NCBI RefSeq assembly: GCF_900090325.1 | Contig: NZ_FMHW01000002.1 | Span: forward strand, 1,054,001-1,118,000 | Origin: Micromonospora pallida | GTDB lineage: Bacteria; Actinomycetota; Actinomycetes; Mycobacteriales; Micromonosporaceae | Length of the DNA stretch: 64,000 nucleotides | Direction of reading: 5' to 3' | In this document: in pieces, positions 1 to 9,035 of the stretch | Position numbering within the stretch: the first letter of the stretch is position 1 | Layout of the letters: the number at the start of each line of letters is the position of its first letter | Program-made: the position numbers and the translations under genes | Notes under the pieces: model-generated | Database searches by the model: none | What the model saw: only the letters and a program-made list of their open reading frames with translations | Told to the model about the DNA's origin: nothing

Positions 1-3000
1 GGGCACGGCACCCACACCATGGGCACCATGGTCGGCGACGACGGCACCAACCACGTCGGCGTCGCCCCGGAAGCGCAGTGGATCGCGACGGACGGGTGCT
101 GCGCGGACAGCGGCCCCGAGTCGCTGCTCGAGTCCGGCTGGTGGCTGCTCGCCCCGACCGACGTCCACGGGAACAACCCGGACGTCTCCAAGCGCCCCCA
201 CGTCATCAACAACTCGTGGGGCCAGGGCGCGGAGCACAACTTCAACGACTTCTTCCGGGCCATCGACGAGGCCTGGAACGCGGCGGGCATCTTCAGCGTC
301 TGGTCGGCGGGCAACACCACGCCGTATGCGGCCTGCGACACCGTCTCCTCGCCAGGCTCCGCCGAGAGTGCCTACTCCGTCGGCGCCTACGCGTCGAACG
401 GCACGCTCGGGTCGTTCTCCCGCAAGGGCGAGGGTGAGGGCGGCCGGATCAAGCCCGAGATCTCCGCCCCCGGCGTGACCGTCCGGTCGTCCTACCCGAA
501 CAACAGCTACACCGAGATGTCCGGTACGTCGATGGCGGCTCCCCACGTCGCCGGCGCCGTGGCGGCGTTGTGGAGTTACGACCCGACCCTGGTCGGGCAG
601 GTCGAGCAGACCCGCCGCCTGCTCGCCGAGTCGGCCGTCGACGTCGACGACACCGAGTGCGGCGGCACCGCCGCCTTCAACAACAAGTACGGCGAGGGCC
701 GGCTCGACCTCGTCCGCCTGCTCGACCTCGCGCCGCGCCAGGGCGGCACCCTGACCGGTGTCGTGACTGCCAACGGTGCCCCGGTCCCCGCCGCCGAGGT
801 GACGATCAGCGGTCCGTTCAGCCGGTCGATCGGGACGGACAAGGACGGCCGGTTCTCGATGAACCTCCCGGTCGGCGACTACCAGATCAGCACCAGGGTC
901 TTCGGCTACCTGACCGCGACCGCGAGCGCCACGATCACCCAGGGCCAGAACACCTCGCTCACGGTTCCCCTCACCGCCGCGGCGCGCCACGACATCAGCG
1001 GCAGGGTCGTCGACGACAAGAAGCAGCCCGTCCCGAACGCCGACGTCTCCGTCAGGGACACGCCGCTGGCCGCGGTACGCACGGATGCCAACGGCGCGTT
1101 CAGGATCGCCGCTGTCCCCGAGGGCGGATACGCGCTGAACATCAAGCCCAACGCCTGCTTCTCGCCCACCACCGTCCCGCTGACCGTCGGCGCGCAGAAC
1201 GAGTCGCCGGAGATCCCGGTTGCGCTCGTCGTCGACGAGGGCGGTTACACCTGCTCCGTCTCCGAAGGCGAGTACCTGCGCGGCACGGACCCGGTCGCGT
1301 TCCCGAGTGGCGTCTGGGCCACGGTGAAGCTGCCGTTCCCGGTCGCGCTCTACAACGGGAGCCACGACACCCTCGGCATCAGCCTGCGCGGCGTGATCTC
1401 CCCGGACACCACCACCGGGCCCGGCTTCGGCGGGGCTGGCGTCTTCCCGTTCTACGTCCAGACCCCCGTCCAGACCACGGGCGGTGGCGTCTACACGGCG
1501 GCGACCAAGGTCAACGGCGAGGACGCCTTCGTCGTCGAGTTCCGCGACGTCCGGGTCTGGGCCTACCCGATCCGGTCGGAGTACACGCAGCCGGTCAGCT
1601 TCTCGGCCACCTTCACCCGCTCCGGCACCGTGATCTTCGGGTACGGCGACGGCATCGGTACCGACGACCCGGTGACCGCCGGCGCCCGCGCCATCACCGG
1701 AATACAGGGCTGGGCCGGCGTCGACGGCATCCGGTTCTCCGAATACGCCCCGGTGCTGCGCGACGGGATGATCGTCACCTACGACCTGCCTGACTTCGGG
1801 TACCTCGACGCGACCGTCGTCGACCAGAACGACGGGCTGCCGGTGGCCGGGGCCAAGGTCTCTTTCACGAACAAGTCTGGGCTCGTCGAGGCCGTCACGA
1901 CCAGCGGGACGGGCATCGTGCATCGCCAGCTTCCGATCGGCGACTACACGATGACGGTCGACGCGCCGAACTACACGACCGCGGCATACCCCTTCTCCCT
2001 CGACAAGCTCTACGCGAAGGCCAAGATCGACGCGCGTCTGACCACGGGTGTCGCCGGCCTGAAGGCCGACGGCCTCGACGCGGTGCTGGGCACCGACCAG
2101 AAGGGCGTCGGCACTCTGACGCTGACCAACACCGGCTCGGCACCGCTGACGTACGACCTGGGCGAGGCGGGGCGCCACCCGGAGCTGGACGCGACCGGGC
2201 CCACCGAGCGCACCGGGACGGGAGCCGACAGCACCATCGACCTCACCGCCTGGAACACGACGTCGACGGGCATGAAGCCGTCGGCCATCGACGGCACGAG
2301 CACCAAGGTCGATGCCGCTGCAGCGCGAGCCGCCGACAAGATCGGCACGACCTCCGGCGGCGACGTCATCACCCGGATCGCCATCCCGGGCAAGATCGAG
2401 GAGAAGGAGCCCGCTGGCGTCGGATACGACGGCGACGTCTGGGTCCACGACTACACCGCCAGGACCAACACCGCCTACACGGTGACCGGCAAGCCGACCG
2501 GCAAGGTCTTCGACGCCGCGTGGAACCCCGCCTACCGCGCGTTCGACCTGGAGCTCGACACTCGGACCGGCGACATGTGCCAGATCGAGGACAGCCCGCG
2601 CTCGGTGATCCACTGTTTCGACCGGGAGACCGGTAAGGAGACGAGGGTCATCAAGGGCACGTGGTCCACGGTGCAGCTGACCGGGCTCGCCTACAACCCG
2701 ACGCTCGACGTCTTCTACGTGGGCGGCCGCCAGAACGGCTCCATCGGGACCGTCGCCGGCACCTCGTGGGAGAACCCGGGTGAATTCCTCTCCTACTGCG
2801 CCGCGCCCAAGCCCGAGGTGATGGGGCTGGCCTACAACCCCGCGTCGAACACCCTCTGGTACAGCGACCTCGCCGCCAGCGGACCGACCCGGCTGATCCA
2901 GGTCAACCCCAGCACCTGTCAGCTCGTCAACGCCTGGTGGTTCCCGGGCATGAAGTCGCGCCAGGGCGGCGGCCTTGCGACCGACGTGACCGGCGCGCTC

Positions 3001-5448
3001 TGGGCCGTGGACCAGATCGCCGACGACGTCGTGCTCGTCGACGTCGAGGACGACCTGCTCACCGACCTGCCGTGGCTGTCGCTGTCCTCGACCGGCGGCA
3101 CCCTTGCGCCGGGGGAGTCGACGACCGTGAAGGTCTCGGTCTCCTCGAAGGACGCCAAGCCAGGAGTCCTCGGCGCGAACATCGTGGTGCGGTCCGACTC
3201 CGGACGCCAGTCCAAGACCTACGTCCCGGTGACGCTCACGACCACGAAGTACCAGGTCGGCGTCAACGTCGGCGGTCCTTCGTTCACCGACGGCTCCGGC
3301 TACACCTGGTCCGCCGACCAGGCTGCCGGCGACGGGGCGTGGGGCTACGAGGGGAAGACCAGGGTCACCTCCACGCAGGCCGGGATCGACGGCACCACGG
3401 ACGACAAGCTGTTCCAGTCGCAGCGCACCACGCCGGCCAAGGACCTGACCTACACGTTCCCCGACGCGCCCAAGGGCACCTACACGATCGATCTCGGGTT
3501 CGCCGAGATCGAGAAGGTGGCCAAGGGGAAGCGGGTGTTCGACGTCCTCGTGGACGGCTCGCTGACGGAGTACGCGTACGACGCGGCCGCAGCCGGGGGG
3601 CCGAACGCCGCCGACTGGCGCACTGCCGTCGTGAAGCACGAGGGTGGTCCGCTGACCGTGGAGCTGCGGGGTTCGAGGGGCCTGCGCGCCCCGAGCATCG
3701 CCGCGCTGCGCGTGACGCTCGACCCGCGCGCAGAGCAGGTCGAGCAGGAGCCCATGCCCGAGCAGCCGGAGCCGGGCGAGGTACCGGTGGCTCCCGCCGG
3801 TCGCTCGTACTCGTCGAAGGTGACCAGCGGGCTCTACCGCCAGGGCACCGAGCACTCCGGCTGGATCGGCGACGACCTCTGCGGCGTGCTGTGGTTCGAC
3901 TCCAGCTTCCGCTTCCCGTTCTACGACACGTCCTGGGACGGCGTGTGCGTGGTGACCAACGGCTCGTTGATCTTCGACCGCGCCAGCACGCTGGGGACCA
4001 ACACGGCACTGCCGTCGCGGAGCCCGATCGACGCGATCCGCCCGCTCTGGGACGACCTCATCGTCGACGCCCAGGGAGGCATCTACCTGGGCACGACCGA
4101 GGTGGACGGGCTGAAGGCGCAGGTCATCGAGTGGCGCAACGTCACCTTCTACAGTGATCAGACGGCCCGCGTGAGCTTCTCCGTCACCCTGATCGCGGAC
4201 GGACGGATCCAGATCGGGTACGGCGACGGGATCGGTGGCGAGAAGCCCGTGACCCGCGGGTCGTCGGCCACGGTCGGCGTGGAGAGCCTCAAGGGCAACC
4301 CCGCGAGCCAGCACTCCTTCAACCAGCCTGTCCTCACGGCCGGCCTGGGGCTGGAGTACATCCTCCCGGCCGCGGGCACGATCGAGGGCACGGTCACCGA
4401 CGCGAACGACAGCAAGCCGATCGCGGGTGCGATCGTCACGCTGAAGTCGCCGACTGGCGACCGGGTCATCACGGCCGACGCCGCGGGCCGCTGGAAGGCG
4501 CAGGCGCTGGTCGGCGAGAACACCGTGGAGGTCTGGGCGCCGAACTACGTCACGGCCAGCCGCCCGGTCACCATCGCCAAGAAGGACCAGGCCGAGGTGG
4601 TCGACTCTGCGCTCACCACGGGCATCGCGACCATCACCGGAGCCGCCTTCGACTGGTTCCTCGGCTCCGACCAGACGGCGAGTGCCGACGTGACCGTGAC
4701 CAACACCGGCTCCGCGCCACTACGGGTCCAGCTCAGCGAGCAACGCCGCACCGACGGCGGGCACGAGGCTGCCGACCTTCCGTGGCTGACGCTGACGGGC
4801 AAGGCCGCGACCGGCACGGTCGAGCTCGCGGTCGGTGAGTCCACCACGGTCACGGCGACCGTCGACAACACCGGGCTCAAACCCGGCGTACTCGTCGGTG
4901 ACGTGCTCGTGGCGTCGAACGCCGCCAAGGGCGAGGCCCAGTACACGCCGGTCCGTCTGGCGACCTCGGCCTACTGGAAGGGCGTCGACGTGGGCGGGTC
5001 CGGTCACGTCGGTGCCGATGGCTTCGTCTGGTCGCCCGACCAGGCGCTGGGCTCGGGAGCATGGGGCTACGTCGGAGGCGTCGTGCGCGCCACCGAGGCG
5101 GACATCGCCGGCACCGAGGATGACGCGTTGTTCCGCGCCCAGCGGACCGGGAAGACATTCGCCTACGTGTTCAAGAACGCGCCCGCCGGCACGTACCGGA
5201 TCGGCCTCGACTTCGCAGAGATCGAGAAGGTCAAGGCCGGCATGCGTACCTTCGATGTTCTGGTCGACGGCAAGGCCGTGCTCCACGACCACGACGTGCA
5301 GGCGAGGGCCGGTGCGCTGACCGCGGACGTGAACACGGTCACCGTCGAGCACGCCGGTGGCGATCTGAAGATCGAGTTCCGCAGCGAGATCGGCGAGCGC
5401 GACCCGATCCTCACTGCCCTGAAGGTCCAGGAGGACCCGCGCCTATGA
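1..5448 (+). CDS. Secreted S8 (subtilisin-like) serine protease, multidomain, 5' end missing
   Basis: The frame is open from base 1, and its first residues GHGTHT are the catalytic-His motif of subtilases, so the true start lies left of the window; ATG 19 is internal. The oxyanion region SAGN follows near base 305, and GTSMAAPHVAGA carries the catalytic Ser codon at 529-531. After the catalytic domain (to about base 740) come carboxypeptidase-regulatory/CNA-B-like beta domains (about 740-1240), then a unit seen twice: a jelly-roll-like segment, a CNA-B-like repeat, an Ig-like 'LTNTGSAPL' segment and a malectin-like domain (about 3250-3720 and 4970-5440). At more than 1800 residues it is several times a minimal subtilisin; the extra domains suggest carbohydrate or cell-surface binding. 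The signal peptide and catalytic Asp must be outside. It probably has nothing to do with the cluster to its right. Family call is firm; substrate unknown. Confidence 0.93.
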   Translation, partial: GHGTHTMGTMVGDDGTNHVGVAPEAQWIATDGCCADSGPESLLESGWWLLAPTDVHGNNPDVSKRPHVINNSWGQGAEHNFNDFFRAIDEAWNAAGIFSVWSAGNTTPYAACDTVSSPGSAESAYSVGAYASNGTLGSFSRKGEGEGGRIKPEISAPGVTVRSSYPNNSYTEMSGTSMAAPHVAGAVAALWSYDPTLVGQVEQTRRLLAESAVDVDDTECGGTAAFNNKYGEGRLDLVRLLDLAPRQGGTLTGVVTANGAPVPAAEVTISGPFSRSIGTDKDGRFSMNLPVGDYQISTRVFGYLTATASATITQGQNTSLTVPLTAAARHDISGRVVDDKKQPVPNADVSVRDTPLAAVRTDANGAFRIAAVPEGGYALNIKPNACFSPTTVPLTVGAQNESPEIPVALVVDEGGYTCSVSEGEYLRGTDPVAFPSGVWATVKLPFPVALYNGSHDTLGISLRGVISPDTTTGPGFGGAGVFPFYVQTPVQTTGGGVYTAATKVNGEDAFVVEFRDVRVWAYPIRSEYTQPVSFSATFTRSGTVIFGYGDGIGTDDPVTAGARAITGIQGWAGVDGIRFSEYAPVLRDGMIVTYDLPDFGYLDATVVDQNDGLPVAGAKVSFTNKSGLVEAVTTSGTGIVHRQLPIGDYTMTVDAPNYTTAAYPFSLDKLYAKAKIDARLTTGVAGLKADGLDAVLGTDQKGVGTLTLTNTGSAPLTYDLGEAGRHPELDATGPTERTGTGADSTIDLTAWNTTSTGMKPSAIDGTSTKVDAAAARAADKIGTTSGGDVITRIAIPGKIEEKEPAGVGYDGDVWVHDYTARTNTAYTVTGKPTGKVFDAAWNPAYRAFDLELDTRTGDMCQIEDSPRSVIHCFDRETGKETRVIKGTWSTVQLTGLAYNPTLDVFYVGGRQNGSIGTVAGTSWENPGEFLSYCAAPKPEVMGLAYNPASNTLWYSDLAASGPTRLIQVNPSTCQLVNAWWFPGMKSRQGGGLATDVTGALWAVDQIADDVVLVDVEDDLLTDLPWLSLSSTGGTLAPGESTTVKVSVSSKDAKPGVLGANIVVRSDSGRQSKTYVPVTLTTTKYQVGVNVGGPSFTDGSGYTWSADQAAGDGAWGYEGKTRVTSTQAGIDGTTDDKLFQSQRTTPAKDLTYTFPDAPKGTYTIDLGFAEIEKVAKGKRVFDVLVDGSLTEYAYDAAAAGGPNAADWRTAVVKHEGGPLTVELRGSRGLRAPSIAALRVTLDPRAEQVEQEPMPEQPEPGEVPVAPAGRSYSSKVTSGLYRQGTEHSGWIGDDLCGVLWFDSSFRFPFYDTSWDGVCVVTNGSLIFDRASTLGTNTALPSRSPIDAIRPLWDDLIVDAQGGIYLGTTEVDGLKAQVIEWRNVTFYSDQTARVSFSVTLIADGRIQIGYGDGIGGEKPVTRGSSATVGVESLKGNPASQHSFNQPVLTAGLGLEYILPAAGTIEGTVTDANDSKPIAGAIVTLKSPTGDRVITADAAGRWKAQALVGENTVEVWAPNYVTASRPVTIAKKDQAEVVDSALTTGIATITGAAFDWFLGSDQTASADVTVTNTGSAPLRVQLSEQRRTDGGHEAADLPWLTLTGKAATGTVELAVGESTTVTATVDNTGLKPGVLVGDVLVASNAAKGEAQYTPVRLATSAYWKGVDVGGSGHVGADGFVWSPDQALGSGAWGYVGGVVRATEADIAGTEDDALFRAQRTGKTFAYVFKNAPAGTYRIGLDFAEIEKVKAGMRTFDVLVDGKAVLHDHDVQARAGALTADVNTVTVEHAGGDLKIEFRSEIGERDPILTALKVQEDPRL

Positions 5449-5474
5449 GATAGCCGGACCGGTCCGTCAGCAGT

Positions 5475-5518
5475 GGTCAGAGCATCCTCGGGGAAGGATT
5501 GCCGTGGAGGCTCTGACC
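5475..5518. terminator. Hairpin between protease and HAD gene
   Basis: GGTCAGAG (5475-5482) pairs with CTCTGACC (5511-5518), extended inside by CCTC/GAGG after a 3-base bulge. It lies just past the protease stop and has no U-tract, as is common in actinomycetes. A second inverted repeat, GATCGT (5533-5538) with ACGATC (5572-5577), spans the end of the opposing HAD gene, so both convergent genes have a candidate terminator. Confidence 0.55.
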
Positions 5519-5562
5519 GCGGGATCTCGCGTGATCGTCTGCCGCGCGCTGGTCTTTCGTCT

Positions 5563-6918
5563 TCAGACAGAACGATCCTCACGTCCCTGGGACGCGCCCA
5601 CCATCGTTTCCTTGGGAGTTGTTAGCCGACGGCCGAGGGTGATCGACTGAGGCAGAATGTTCGGCCCGGTGAGCACGGCCTCCTGGCCACCGTCCTGGGA
5701 GAGCGCGACCCGCCATTCCATCCGGGCAAGCAGGTCCGCATCGAGCTGATCGGGTTGGCCGGAGACCACGCACAGTCCCCACTGCTCGGCGCCGGTACCT
5801 TTGGGCCACGGAATACGACACGTCCCAGCTTGCCCCACGTCTATGACGAACCAGTGTGGTGTGCCGGTCGCCGCGCGGTGTGCGAGCAGCTGCTGCCACA
5901 TTGCCTGCGAATATGCTTCGCGGGCGGTAGTGCCGAGACCGGACAGATCGAGGAGGACGCTGCGGTCGATGCCGTGGAGGCGCGGCAACTCCGCCGGGTC
6001 GGGAAGCTGGGCGCCGCCCAGTACGGTGAGCCCGGGCAGCGTGTCCAGGGGAACCTGCCGTCCTTCGGGGGCGAGCATCAGGACGCTGTAGCGTTGCGCG
6101 ACCAGTTGTTCGACGACCAGACGGGTGAGGTAGGACCTGGCGGACCCGCCGGCTCCGGTGATGAGCAGGTTGGTCTGGGCCGCGGGGAGCCGGACGGGCC
6201 GGTCGGCGGCGTCCGTACCGAGCACGACGTGTCGACGGTCGCTGTGCAGCCGTTGTCGGCCGCTGAGAACGTCACTGGCAAGCAGTTCGGCCACACCGGC
6301 GCCGTTCGGGGTGGTCAGCACCAGGTCGGCGCAGCGGCGGAGCGAATCGACCGCGTTGGCCACGGCCACCCCGAGTTCGGCGGCGGCGAACATGGCGTGG
6401 TCGTTCTCGGCGTCTCCGAACGCCATGCTGTTGTGCGGGGAGATGTCGAGTTCGGCGAGCGCGGCACACAGACCGGTGCCCTTGCTGATGCCGGCCGGCA
6501 ACAGCATCAGCTCGTCACGATTGCGCACCACCTGAACGTCCAAGCCGAGGAACCCGACGGCCTCCACCACCGCGTCGTAGGCATCCGCGCCTGCGCCCAG
6601 CAGCACCTCCCCGCGGCCGACAGCGACGCCGGCGGAGGACAGTCGCTCCAGCAGCGCGGGTTCGACCGGGTCCACGAGATGCCGGACCGCGTCGTCAGTG
6701 CGCAACACGCAGCCGTTCTCCGCCACGACCAGATCGAAACGGTTGGCCAAGCCCGGAAAGTCCGCCTCCAGGTGAGCGAGGTTGCGCCCGGTGACCAGCA
6801 GCATCCGTACGCCGTCGTCCCGCAACGCCGCGATGCGGTCGAGCACGGCCGCCGACGGCGAACCGCCGGTGGTCAGCGTGCCGTCGAGGTCGAAGGCGAC
6901 CGCACGATACCAGCGCAC
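5563..6918 (-). CDS. HAD-IIB-type phosphatase fused to a degenerate P-loop ATPase-like domain
   Basis: About 451 residues. The N-terminal 230 residues are a Cof-type HAD hydrolase: AFDLDGTLT holds the nucleophile and acid/base Asp, VTGRN is motif II, KGTGLCAALAEL carries the motif III Lys and FGDAENDHAMF is motif IV. The remainder resembles a HerA/VirB4-like P-loop domain: NLLITGAGGSARS is Walker-A-like but lacks the Lys, and WFVIDVG is Walker-B-like. GTG at 6918 is preferred because AGGAG lies about 10 bases upstream; an in-frame ATG at 6936 and a longer reading to 7017 are weaker. It is transcribed away from the acyl-CoA dehydrogenase pair, is the left-most plausible cluster gene, and may dephosphorylate a sugar phosphate. 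The fusion is uncommon; whether the second domain binds ATP is unknown. Confidence 0.75.
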   Translation of the reverse strand: MRWYRAVAFDLDGTLTTGGSPSAAVLDRIAALRDDGVRMLLVTGRNLAHLEADFPGLANRFDLVVAENGCVLRTDDAVRHLVDPVEPALLERLSSAGVAVGRGEVLLGAGADAYDAVVEAVGFLGLDVQVVRNRDELMLLPAGISKGTGLCAALAELDISPHNSMAFGDAENDHAMFAAAELGVAVANAVDSLRRCADLVLTTPNGAGVAELLASDVLSGRQRLHSDRRHVVLGTDAADRPVRLPAAQTNLLITGAGGSARSYLTRLVVEQLVAQRYSVLMLAPEGRQVPLDTLPGLTVLGGAQLPDPAELPRLHGIDRSVLLDLSGLGTTAREAYSQAMWQQLLAHRAATGTPHWFVIDVGQAGTCRIPWPKGTGAEQWGLCVVSGQPDQLDADLLARMEWRVALSQDGGQEAVLTGPNILPQSITLGRRLTTPKETMVGASQGREDRSV

Positions 6919-7226
6919 CTTGGTCGCTCTCCTCATTGGTCCGACGGCCCCGCAATCCCGACAGAACCTACCACTGGCAGGGTGCGTTCGCGGCCACGTC
7001 GGCAGCAGGCTCCACAAGGGAACCGGCCGTACTCCGCGAACTGCGGGGTGCCGCTTTGCCGTCGCCGGACTCAGCAGCTAACGTCTGTTGTCCGGTGAGT
7101 CCATCGATGCCTGGTCGGGACCGAGGGCGATCCGACACCGCGCGGATGCGACCGGTTGACGACCGAGGGCGAGCCCTGCCAGAGCGCGCGATCAGGCGAG
7201 AACGGCGTCGACGGGGAGTCATCACC
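6919..7226. other. Divergent intergenic region (308 bases)
   Basis: Lies between the leftward HAD gene and the rightward dehydrogenase pair. It contains a promoter-like sequence for the rightward genes (7056-7084) and the GGGGAG ribosome site of the first dehydrogenase. I see no convincing coding sequence or strong repeat. Confidence 0.6.
7056..7084 (+). promoter_or_regulatory. Candidate promoter for the acyl-CoA dehydrogenase pair
   Basis: TTGCCG (7056-7061), a 17-base spacer and TAACGT (7079-7084) match the layout of a primary-sigma promoter. Transcription would start near 7091, giving a leader of about 135 bases. By-eye match only. Confidence 0.4.
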
Positions 7227-9035
7227 ATGACTGTCGCAACGGACGAGCTGAGCGTTGCCGTCGAATCCGCCGCCGTGCCGGACGGTACCGTCGGGAATTT
7301 TCCCGTCCTGCTCGACGGGGAGCTGGACCGTCGGCTCGGGGACCCGAACGACCCGACGCGCGTGTTCTCGCACGTCCGGTGCCTGGAGCTGGACGAGCGG
7401 GAAGAATTCCCGGGCGAGATCTGCGCCGCGCTCGACGCGGTCGGGCTGACTCGGTTCTATGTCCCGTCCGCACATGGCGGCTCGTTGCGCAGCTATGAAG
7501 AGCTTGCGGCGCTGTTGCGCGTGGTGGCGCGTCGAGACCTGACGGTGGCGATCGCACATGGCAAGACCTTCCTCGGTACCGCGCCCTCGTGGGTGGCCGC
7601 GACGCCGGAGCAGGCCACTCGGCTGGCGAACGACGTGCTGTCCGGGGTACGCGTCGCGCTGGCTCTGACCGAACCCGACCATGGCAGCGATCTGCTTGCC
7701 ACGGAGGTCCGTGCGGTGCCCGACGCCGGTGGCTATCGGCTCACGGGGACGAAGTGGCTGATCAACAACGCGACACGCGGGCACCAGGCATGTGTGTTGG
7801 CCCGCACCGATCCGGCCGGTGGCCCGCGCGGGATGAGCCTGTTGCTGGTCGACAAGCGGACCCTGCCGCAGGGCAGCTACCGGTGCCTGCCGAAGGAACC
7901 GACCCACGGAATCCGAGCGGCTGATATCAGTGGCCTCGACTTCCGGGATGCGTTCGTGCCCGCCGACGCGCTGCTCGGCCGCCCGGGTGGCGGTCTGGAG
8001 ATCATCCTCAAGGCCCTGCAGTTGACCCGCACCGGATGCACCGCTCTGTCGCTCGGCGCAGCCGACCAGGCGCTCGAGCTCGCGACCCGGTTCGCGGTCG
8101 ACCGCGAGCTTTACGGCGGACGGCTCGTCGAGCTGCCGAACATCCGTCATACGCTGGGACGGGCATACGCCCAGCTGTTCATCGCCGAGGCGGTCAGTGT
8201 CGTGGCCAACCGGAGCATCCACGTGCTGCCCGGCGAGATGAGCGTGGTGTCCGCGGTGGCGAAGTCACTCGTCCCGACGCTGGTGGACGAAGTCATCGAC
8301 GAGCTCGGGGAACTGCTGGGGGCACGCTCCTTCCTGCGAGGGGTGTACGCCGGCGGGCGGTATCAGAAGGTGGAGCGGGATCACCGCATCGTGGCGATCT
8401 TCGACGGCAGCACGGTGGTGAACCGGAACGCGCTGATCAATCAGTTCGACCGGCTGGCTCGTGCCTACCGTCGCGGCCACAGCGACCGCGCCGGGCTGGC
8501 CACGGCGCTGCGGCTCGGCAGCCCGGTCCCACCGTTGGAACCCCGCCGACTCGGCGTGATCTCGCGTACCGGTTGCAGCCTGCTGCAGTCACTGCCGGAT
8601 GCGGTGCGGCACGTCCGCGCGCTGGTGGCGGAGCACGAGATACCGGCGCGCCTGGCAGCCGCGGTGGACGAGCTCTCCGTCCAGGTCGATGAGCTGCACA
8701 TGCACCTCGCGCAGGTGGTCCCGCACCACGGCGGTCACGGGCCGGAAGCGTTCGACCTTGCCCGACGCTACGAGCTGTGCTTGGCCGGTGCCGCCTGTGT
8801 ATCGCTCTGGTTGGCCAACCACCGGCGAGTTCCGATCGGCTCGGCGTGCGTGCCGTGGGCCGGTGGCGAGTGGTTGGCGACCTGTCTGGAGTTTCTCCTC
8901 GGACGATTGGACCCGGCGCGGCCACCGCACCAGGACATGTTCCTGACGTTGTTCGAGGCCGTCGCCCGGTCTGCCGCCCGTGGACCGGTCTCCATCCTGC
9001 CGCGCTATCTCACGAAGGAGTCCGATGGCCGGTGA
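7227..9035 (+). CDS. Acyl-CoA dehydrogenase family protein, long form, catalytic partner (ACAD1)
   Basis: 602 residues, against about 380-400 for a standard acyl-CoA dehydrogenase. The flavoprotein core spans about residues 60-410: LTEPDHGSD (near 147) and GTKWLINNA form the FAD/substrate region, and the C-terminal core has QKVERDH followed by IVAIFDGST, keeping a Glu at the usual catalytic-base region. Residues 410-602 are an extra helical domain with no motif I recognise. ATG 7227 is chosen because GGGGAG lies 8 bases before it; the frame is open further upstream but reads as non-coding. Its stop overlaps the start of ACAD2 by 11 bases, so the two are coupled and probably form a heteromer. 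Likely role: alpha,beta-desaturation or other oxidation of an acyl thioester, perhaps on the nearby carrier protein. Substrate unknown. Confidence 0.85.
   Translation: MTVATDELSVAVESAAVPDGTVGNFPVLLDGELDRRLGDPNDPTRVFSHVRCLELDEREEFPGEICAALDAVGLTRFYVPSAHGGSLRSYEELAALLRVVARRDLTVAIAHGKTFLGTAPSWVAATPEQATRLANDVLSGVRVALALTEPDHGSDLLATEVRAVPDAGGYRLTGTKWLINNATRGHQACVLARTDPAGGPRGMSLLLVDKRTLPQGSYRCLPKEPTHGIRAADISGLDFRDAFVPADALLGRPGGGLEIILKALQLTRTGCTALSLGAADQALELATRFAVDRELYGGRLVELPNIRHTLGRAYAQLFIAEAVSVVANRSIHVLPGEMSVVSAVAKSLVPTLVDEVIDELGELLGARSFLRGVYAGGRYQKVERDHRIVAIFDGSTVVNRNALINQFDRLARAYRRGHSDRAGLATALRLGSPVPPLEPRRLGVISRTGCSLLQSLPDAVRHVRALVAEHEIPARLAAAVDELSVQVDELHMHLAQVVPHHGGHGPEAFDLARRYELCLAGAACVSLWLANHRRVPIGSACVPWAGGEWLATCLEFLLGRLDPARPPHQDMFLTLFEAVARSAARGPVSILPRYLTKESDGR

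Noticed and set aside
5755..7098. A long plus-strand reading of 447 residues opposite the HAD gene
   Set aside because: It is the complement of a gene with clear HAD motifs and reads as a histidine/glycine/arginine-rich shadow.
7154..7182. TTGACG near 7158 as a promoter for ACAD1
   Set aside because: No acceptable -10 lies at the right spacing; the TTGCCG/TAACGT pair upstream fits better.
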